From: Gordonibacter massiliensis (ex Traore et al. 2017)
Lineage (GTDB): Bacteria; Actinomycetota; Coriobacteriia; Coriobacteriales; Eggerthellaceae
Assembly (NCBI GenBank): GCA_900170005.1
Contig: LT827128.1
Location: 1,736,001 to 1,800,000, forward strand
Direction of reading: 5' to 3'
Length of the DNA stretch: 64,000 nt
Part shown: positions 57,729 to 64,000 of the stretch, one piece after another
How positions within the stretch are numbered: the first letter of the stretch is position 1
Layout of the letters: each line of letters begins with the position of its first letter
Position numbers and translations under genes: made by a program
Notes under the pieces: generated by a model
What the model was told of the DNA's origin: nothing
The model's input: the letters and a program-made list of their open reading frames with translations, nothing else
Databases searched by the model: none

Positions 57729-57883
57729 TGTCATCCTGAGCGAGCGACCGCAGGGAGCGGAGTCGAAGGATCCCGTGCGGCGATAGCAGGAAGCGTTACG
57801 GCTGGCGCCGCACGGGATCCTTCGACTCGCTTCGCTCGCTCAGGATGACAGAGGGGCGCTGGGCTCGCTCAGGACGACAGAAA
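57729..57883. repeat. Family 1 repeat array forming a long hairpin between ispF and cysS
   Basis: A full unit (57729-57783) is followed by an inverted full unit (57802-57850), so TGTCATCCTGAGCGAGCGA pairs with TCGCTCGCTCAGGATGACA and the outer parts fold into a long imperfect hairpin. A third half-unit (GCTCAGGACGACAG) ends near 57882. The array fills most of the 57583-57946 gap and could terminate or attenuate transcription into cysS. Confidence 0.8.
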
Positions 57884-57946
57884 GCGCGTTCGCCGCGCTT
57901 GGAGTGGTGGAGGGAAGGCGCGCGCCTTTACGCCTGCTCGGGACGG

Positions 57947-58705
57947 CTAGGAGCTTGAACGGCGAACCAACAGGCACACGGCGGTCGCGGAGATGCCTTC
58001 CTCGCGGCCTTCGAAGCCCAAGTGCTCGGTGGTGGTGGCCTTCACGCCCACGTTCTCCGCCGGAACGCCCATGGCGGCGGCCAGGTTCGCACGCATCTCG
58101 TCGCGGTACGGCGAGAGCTTCGGCGCCTGCGCGGCGATGACGGAATCGACGTCGAGGATGGCGTAGCCCTCCGCACGCACCTTGTCGGCCACGGCGGCCA
58201 GCAGCTTGAGCGAGTCGGCGTTCAGATAAGCAGGGTCGGTGTCGGGGAACAGCTTGCCGATGTCCCCGCCGCGGATGCCCCCCAACAGCGCGTCGGCGAC
58301 GGCGTGCGCCAGCACGTCGGCATCGGAATGCCCCAAAAGGCCGCGCGTATGCGGGATATCCACCCCGCCCAAGATGAGCTTGCGCCCCTCGGCGAACGCA
58401 TGCACGTCGTACCCCTGCCCGATGCGCAGGTTGGCAGGATTGAACGCCTGCGAGTTGTCATCCTGAGCGAAGCGACCGTAGGGAGCGGAGTCGAAGGATT
58501 CCGTGCGGCCGTCAGGCCGAGAGGTTTCCGGTTGGCTCCGCACGGGATCCTTCGACTCCGCGCTGCGCGCTCCGCTCAGGATGACATCATGTCCGGGTTC
58601 GCGCACCCCGCTCAGGATGACATCGTCCGACTGCGGCGCTCCACTCGGGACGACATCGTGTCCCGGCTCGCACGCTCCATTCGGGACGGCGTCGGCGGCG
58701 CTCAT
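57947..58705 (-). CDS. ispF: 2-C-methyl-D-erythritol 2,4-cyclodiphosphate synthase with repeat-derived N-terminal extension
   Basis: IspF catalyses the cyclisation step of the MEP isoprenoid pathway. The canonical domain begins at about residue 93 (LRIGQGYDVHAFAEGRKLILGG, metal ligands Asp and His in YDVH) and continues with HSDADVLAHAVADALLG and VKATTTEHLGFEGREEGI. Typical IspF is about 157 residues; here ATG 58705, which overlaps the ispD stop (ATGA), gives 252. Residues about 10-88 are encoded by family 1 repeats (repeated D(D/V)V(I/V)xSG units). If translation starts further in, no good ribosome site is visible. Confidence 0.92.
   Translation of the reverse strand: MSAADAVPNGACEPGHDVVPSGAPQSDDVILSGVREPGHDVILSGARSAESKDPVRSQPETSRPDGRTESFDSAPYGRFAQDDNSQAFNPANLRIGQGYDVHAFAEGRKLILGGVDIPHTRGLLGHSDADVLAHAVADALLGGIRGGDIGKLFPDTDPAYLNADSLKLLAAVADKVRAEGYAILDVDSVIAAQAPKLSPYRDEMRANLAAAMGVPAENVGVKATTTEHLGFEGREEGISATAVCLLVRRSSS
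58457..58693. repeat. Family 1 repeat array coding the IspF extension
   Basis: A full unit begins with TCATCCTGAGCGAAGCG near 58459, an inverted unit (GGATCCTTCGACTCCGCG) ends in CAGGATGAC near 58585, and three more decaying half-units follow (CAGGATGAC near 58613, CGGGACGAC near 58646, CGGGACGGC near 58682), spaced about 33-36 bp. All lie in an open ispF frame. Confidence 0.85.
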
Positions 58706-59544
58706 TCTTTCGTTCCCTTCATGTACATCGTGCGCACGGCGGCGGCCAGCATGAGGTAGTCCTCGGGCACGGTGAGCTTGATGTTGTCGCGCTTGCCCTC
58801 CACCACGAGCACGCGCCCGCCCAAACGCTCGATGAGCGAGGAGTCGTCGGTGCCCATGAAGCCGTCCGACAGCGCAGAGGCGTGCGCGCGGCGGTAGATG
58901 CCGGCGCGGAACACCTGCGGCGTTTGCGCGTTCCAGAACACGCGCCGGTCGGGCGTGCCCACGATCACGCCGTTCTCCACCACCTTGAGGGTGTCCACCG
59001 CCGGATGCGCCACCACGGCGCCGTCGCAGTCGATGTTGCCCTTCAGCGTGGCGATGGTGTGCGCGATGAGGTCGGGGCTGATGAGCGGACGGGCGCCGTC
59101 GTGCAGGATGACGTACTCGTAATCGTCCGGCACGTACTCGAGGCCCGAGAACGCCGATTCCTGACGGCTGGGGCCCGAGGGCGCCACCACGATGGGCGTG
59201 ACGAACGGGAACGGGTCGACGGCGCGCTTGAGGTACTCGCCGCAACGGTCCTCGGGGCACACGATGACGATGAGCCCGATGTCGCCCACGGCGTCGAACG
59301 CCTCGGCCGACCAGGTGAGGATGGGCTTGCCGGCTATCTCCACCAGCTGCTTGCCGCCCTCCTTGCCGAACCGCTCGCCCGTGCCGCCCGCCAGGATGAT
59401 GGCGGCCGTCTGGGGATTCTTGTCGACCTCGCCCTTGAGTCCGCCCATCGCCTGCGAAAGCGCGTCGAAGTCGAGGTCGTCCGGCGTGAACTCAGGGGCG
59501 CTGAGCACCGCGGACGAGAACACCGGGTCGATTGTCTGCGTCAT
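58702..59544 (-). CDS. ispD: 2-C-methyl-D-erythritol 4-phosphate cytidylyltransferase
   Basis: IspD forms CDP-methylerythritol. The 280 residues include the nucleotidyltransferase motif AAIILAGGTGERFGKEGGKQ (about 48-67), SRQESAFSGLEYV, VILHDGARPLISP and the IspD signature FWNAQTPQVFRAGI, ending with DNIKLTVPEDYLMLAAAV. About 45 extra N-terminal residues precede the catalytic core. GGAGAGGAAG precedes the ATG. It overlaps ispF by 4 bp. Confidence 0.94.
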   Translation of the reverse strand: MTQTIDPVFSSAVLSAPEFTPDDLDFDALSQAMGGLKGEVDKNPQTAAIILAGGTGERFGKEGGKQLVEIAGKPILTWSAEAFDAVGDIGLIVIVCPEDRCGEYLKRAVDPFPFVTPIVVAPSGPSRQESAFSGLEYVPDDYEYVILHDGARPLISPDLIAHTIATLKGNIDCDGAVVAHPAVDTLKVVENGVIVGTPDRRVFWNAQTPQVFRAGIYRRAHASALSDGFMGTDDSSLIERLGGRVLVVEGKRDNIKLTVPEDYLMLAAAVRTMYMKGTKE

Positions 59545-59613
59545 AAGGTCTTCCTCTCCGCCTTGCCTTTTCCTTCCGCCGCCCCGCCCCTGTCGCCTGC
59601 CGACGCCAAGGAT

Positions 59614-60558
59614 CTAGTCCCGCTCGCCGGGCTGGCGCACGGTGATCTCCTGCGCCTTCAGCGACACGCGGGAATGAGGGGGGATCGACGAGGTGACGAA
59701 TGCGGAGCCGGCGATGACCGACCCGGCTCCGATCACCGTTTCCCCGCCCAGCACCGAGGCGTTGGAGTAGATGGTCACGTCGTCTTCGATGGTGGGATGG
59801 CGCCTCACCCCGGCGAGCCGCTGCCCGCCGCGCGTGGACAGCGCGCCCAGCGTAACGCCCTGGTACAGCTTCACATGGTCGCCGATGACGGTGGTCTCGC
59901 CGATGACCACGCCCGTGCCGTGGTCGATGAAGAAGTACTCGCCGATCTGGGCGCCGGCGCCGATGTCGATGCCCGTGCCGCTGTGCGCCAGCTCGGTCAT
60001 GATGCGCGGGATGATGGGCACGTTCTGCTGGTAGAGCACGTGCGCGATGCGGTACACGTAGATGGCGTACAGGCCGGGGTACGAGAAGATGACCTCCTCC
60101 TTCGACCCGGCCGCCGGATCGCCGTCGTACAGGGCCTGCACGTCGGTGAGCAGCACGCGCTGTATGCTGGGAAGCTCGTCGAAGAACACCGTGCACACTT
60201 CCGAGGCGCGCTCGCAGATGTGCTCGGGCGTATCGTCTCCGCACAGGTGACGCGCCGGATCGGCCTCAGAGGCGTCGCGGTCGTCGGAGGTGTACGCCAG
60301 GGCGAGGACGATCTGCTCGCGCAGCACCCGCTCGATCTGGATGAGCGTCTCTCCGATGAAGTACTCCGGACTGGTGGACGGCGTGAGCATCTCCTCGCCG
60401 AAGTAGCCCGGAAACAGCACGCGGCGCAAGTCCTTGAGAACGCTCTTCACGGCCGAGCGGCTGGGAAACCGCCGTCCGGGCTTCGTGAAGAATATCTCGT
60501 CGGCCTCGTAGTTCTTCTCGATGCCCTTCACAATGCGATCGAGGTTGTCTCCGAACAT
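59614..60558 (-). CDS. cysE: Serine O-acetyltransferase
   Basis: The enzyme makes O-acetylserine for cysteine synthesis. The 314 residues have a helical N-terminal domain and a left-handed beta-helix (IDIGAGAQIGEYFFIDHGTGVVIGETTVIGDHVKLYQGVTLGA) with the catalytic His in DHGTG and HPTIEDDV, as in the EpsC/SAT group with a longer N-terminus. The start follows a perfect AGGAGG. The gene lies upstream of ispD-ispF-cysS, giving a link between cysteine synthesis and cysteinyl-tRNA synthetase. Confidence 0.93.
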   Translation of the reverse strand: MFGDNLDRIVKGIEKNYEADEIFFTKPGRRFPSRSAVKSVLKDLRRVLFPGYFGEEMLTPSTSPEYFIGETLIQIERVLREQIVLALAYTSDDRDASEADPARHLCGDDTPEHICERASEVCTVFFDELPSIQRVLLTDVQALYDGDPAAGSKEEVIFSYPGLYAIYVYRIAHVLYQQNVPIIPRIMTELAHSGTGIDIGAGAQIGEYFFIDHGTGVVIGETTVIGDHVKLYQGVTLGALSTRGGQRLAGVRRHPTIEDDVTIYSNASVLGGETVIGAGSVIAGSAFVTSSIPPHSRVSLKAQEITVRQPGERD

Positions 60559-60705
60559 GGAACCTCCTGAAATCGGTTGATGCGCTGCGCCTCCCGCAAC
60601 CGCCAGCACGACGGCTCCTCGGTCGGTTTGCGACGAGCCTAGTATAGCGCAGCGGGCACGGGATCCGCTGGTAAACCACCGCTTGCCCGCATCGTCCCCA
60701 ACCAT

Positions 60706-60753
60706 TGTCATCCCGAGCGGAGCGCCGAAGCCCCGCCTCCACTCAGGATGACA
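60706..60753. repeat. Family 1 repeat downstream of clpC
   Basis: TTGTCATCCCGAGCGGAGCG is followed by CACTCAGGATGACAGC; a shortened family 1 pair. It lies in the 60559-60825 gap between cysE and clpC, next to the clpC terminator. Confidence 0.75.
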
Positions 60754-60774
60754 GCAGGCGGGGCGGCAGGCGTG

Positions 60775-60807
60775 AAAAAGCCCCTGATCCGCTTGGGAAC
60801 AGGGGCT
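60775..60807 (-). terminator. Rho-independent terminator of clpC
   Basis: On the minus strand AGCCCCTG (60807-60800), a 13-nt loop and CAGGGGCT are followed by a short T-run (to 60775). It lies about 20 bp after the clpC stop. Confidence 0.85.
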
Positions 60808-60825
60808 CTCCTATGCAGGTAAAGC

Positions 60826-63393
<2,568 letters not shown>

Positions 63394-63439
63394 GCTAGCC
63401 TCTATTCTCGCAGAGTCTATCGTATGGTTCTGTGCCATC

Positions 63440-63466
63440 TTAGCACTCCTCTTATGAGAGTGCCAA
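63440..63466 (-). promoter_or_regulatory. CIRCE element (HrcA operator) of clpC
   Basis: On the plus strand TTAGCACTC, nine bases, then GAGTGCCAA matches the CIRCE consensus TTAGCACTC-N9-GAGTGCTAA with one mismatch. It lies 47-73 bp before the 63393 start, so clpC is expected to be repressed by HrcA and induced by heat. Confidence 0.88.
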
Positions 63467-63612
63467 TACAGCATATAGCCGCACACGTCCGCTCCACAAG
63501 CGCAGGCGACCGGCGACCGTTCCATCCTATCACGACCCCAGCCGGCGCGCCTCCGTACCGCTCGATGCCTCCAAAAGTGCTCACGTTTGACGCGTGTTTG
63601 AAACGTACGGGA

Positions 63613-63648
63613 AAGGCCGCCCGGGCGACGTTGCGCCCGGGCGGCCTT
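63613..63648 (-). terminator. Terminator hairpin downstream of metG
   Basis: The arms 63613-63627 and 63634-63648 (AAGGCCGCCCGGGCG) form a perfect 15-bp stem with a 6-nt loop, about 27 bp after the metG stop. TTTCCCG follows on the minus strand, a weak U-tract. The rest of 63467-63674 shows no gene. Confidence 0.8.
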
Positions 63649-63674
63649 GTTCGAAGTCGTTTGTCGCAGATGCC

Positions 63675-64000
63675 TTAGTACAGCTTGGCACCGGCGGGGA
63701 TGCGGTCGTCCACCATCAGCAGGTTCAGGCGCTCCTCGGGCTCGCCGTTCTCGCCCGGCTCCTCGTGAATGGCCGAGAGCAGCATGCCGCACGAGTCGAC
63801 GCCCATCATCTTGCGGGGCGGCAGGTTCGTGATGGCGATGAGCGTGCGGCCCACCAGCTCCTCCGGCTCGTAGTACGCGTGGATGCCGGAGAGGATGACG
63901 CGCTCGGCGCCCGTGCCGTCGTCGAGCGTGAACTGCAGCAGCTTCTTGCTCTTGGGAACGGCGACGCACTCCTTCACCTTCACGGCGCGGAAGTCCGACT
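63675..64000 (-). CDS. metG: Methionyl-tRNA synthetase, C-terminal tRNA-binding domain (partial)
   Basis: Only the last 108 residues are in the window; the frame is open to the right edge. They form the EMAP/Trbp111-like OB domain: DFRAVKVKECVAVPKSKKLLQFTLDDGTGAERVILSGIHAYYEPEELVGRTLIAITNLPPRKMMGVDSCGMLLSA, ending GAKLY. This is the usual C-terminal module of bacterial MetG; a stand-alone Trbp111-type protein cannot be excluded because the N-terminus is not visible. Confidence 0.88.
   Translation of the reverse strand, partial: SDFRAVKVKECVAVPKSKKLLQFTLDDGTGAERVILSGIHAYYEPEELVGRTLIAITNLPPRKMMGVDSCGMLLSAIHEEPGENGEPEERLNLLMVDDRIPAGAKLY

Overview
The window looks like a chromosomal segment of Eggerthella lenta or a close relative (Coriobacteriia, Actinomycetota). 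The inference rests on very high GC with strong G/C third positions, anaerobic respiratory genes (a Tat-exported molybdopterin oxidoreductase operon and a complete Rnf complex), a bile-acid-type 3alpha-hydroxysteroid dehydrogenase, and actinobacterial traits such as apparently leaderless promoters. No ribosomal RNA, tRNA, CRISPR array or prophage was seen. Both ends cut through genes: a large secreted protein on the left and metG on the right.

Layout. 1-5 kb: a secreted repeat protein, divergent from a LytTR response regulator, with paired TGGCACGAAA direct repeats between them; then a 33-bp-period repeat set and a long hairpin. 4.7-12 kb: map, a lipoprotein, DegV, and pheS-pheT behind a Phe T-box. 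12-17 kb: a cell-wall pair (class-A-like serine hydrolase and coiled-coil/double-psi-barrel protein), a GNAT enzyme and a WYL regulator. 16.7-25.2 kb: a six-gene molybdoenzyme operon (catalytic subunit, FeS subunit, NrfD anchor, CX4CH cytochrome-like protein, DUF4405 cytochrome b, TorD chaperone) behind a doubled palindromic operator, followed upstream by an SPFH/GntR/NrfD-like group. 25.4-35 kb: accessory genes, including hipBA and higBA with clear operators, GyrI-like proteins, an SPL-type radical SAM protein, a proline racemase family enzyme and a LytTR/DUF3021 set. 35.2-42.5 kb: rnfCDGEAB-apbE-NusG_II-Gx, a tightly overlapped energy-conservation operon. 42.5-47 kb: a lantibiotic-protection-type ABC transporter with its two-component system. 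47.3-48.5 kb: the hydroxysteroid dehydrogenase with an NTF2-like partner. 49-53.3 kb: metF, a stand-alone methionine synthase reactivation protein and a truncated metH. 53.4-64 kb: a TspO-like membrane protein, U32 peptidase, cysS-ispF-ispD-cysE, clpC under a CIRCE element, and metG.

The most unusual theme is the behaviour of two families of short interspersed palindromic repeats (family 1 contains TCATCCTGAGC / GTCGAAGGATCC; family 2 is a GTAGGGGCG...CGCCC hairpin). They lie in intergenic DNA and also inside genes. They encode most of an approximately 92-residue N-terminal extension of IspF, a linker in MetH and part of the ApbE signal region, and they supply the stop codons of three genes. 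A second theme is a group of larger inverted-repeat elements (around 14.9, 32.35 and 55.9 kb), two of which share an arm sequence. Function calls are made by reading translations and recognising families; no database search was run.
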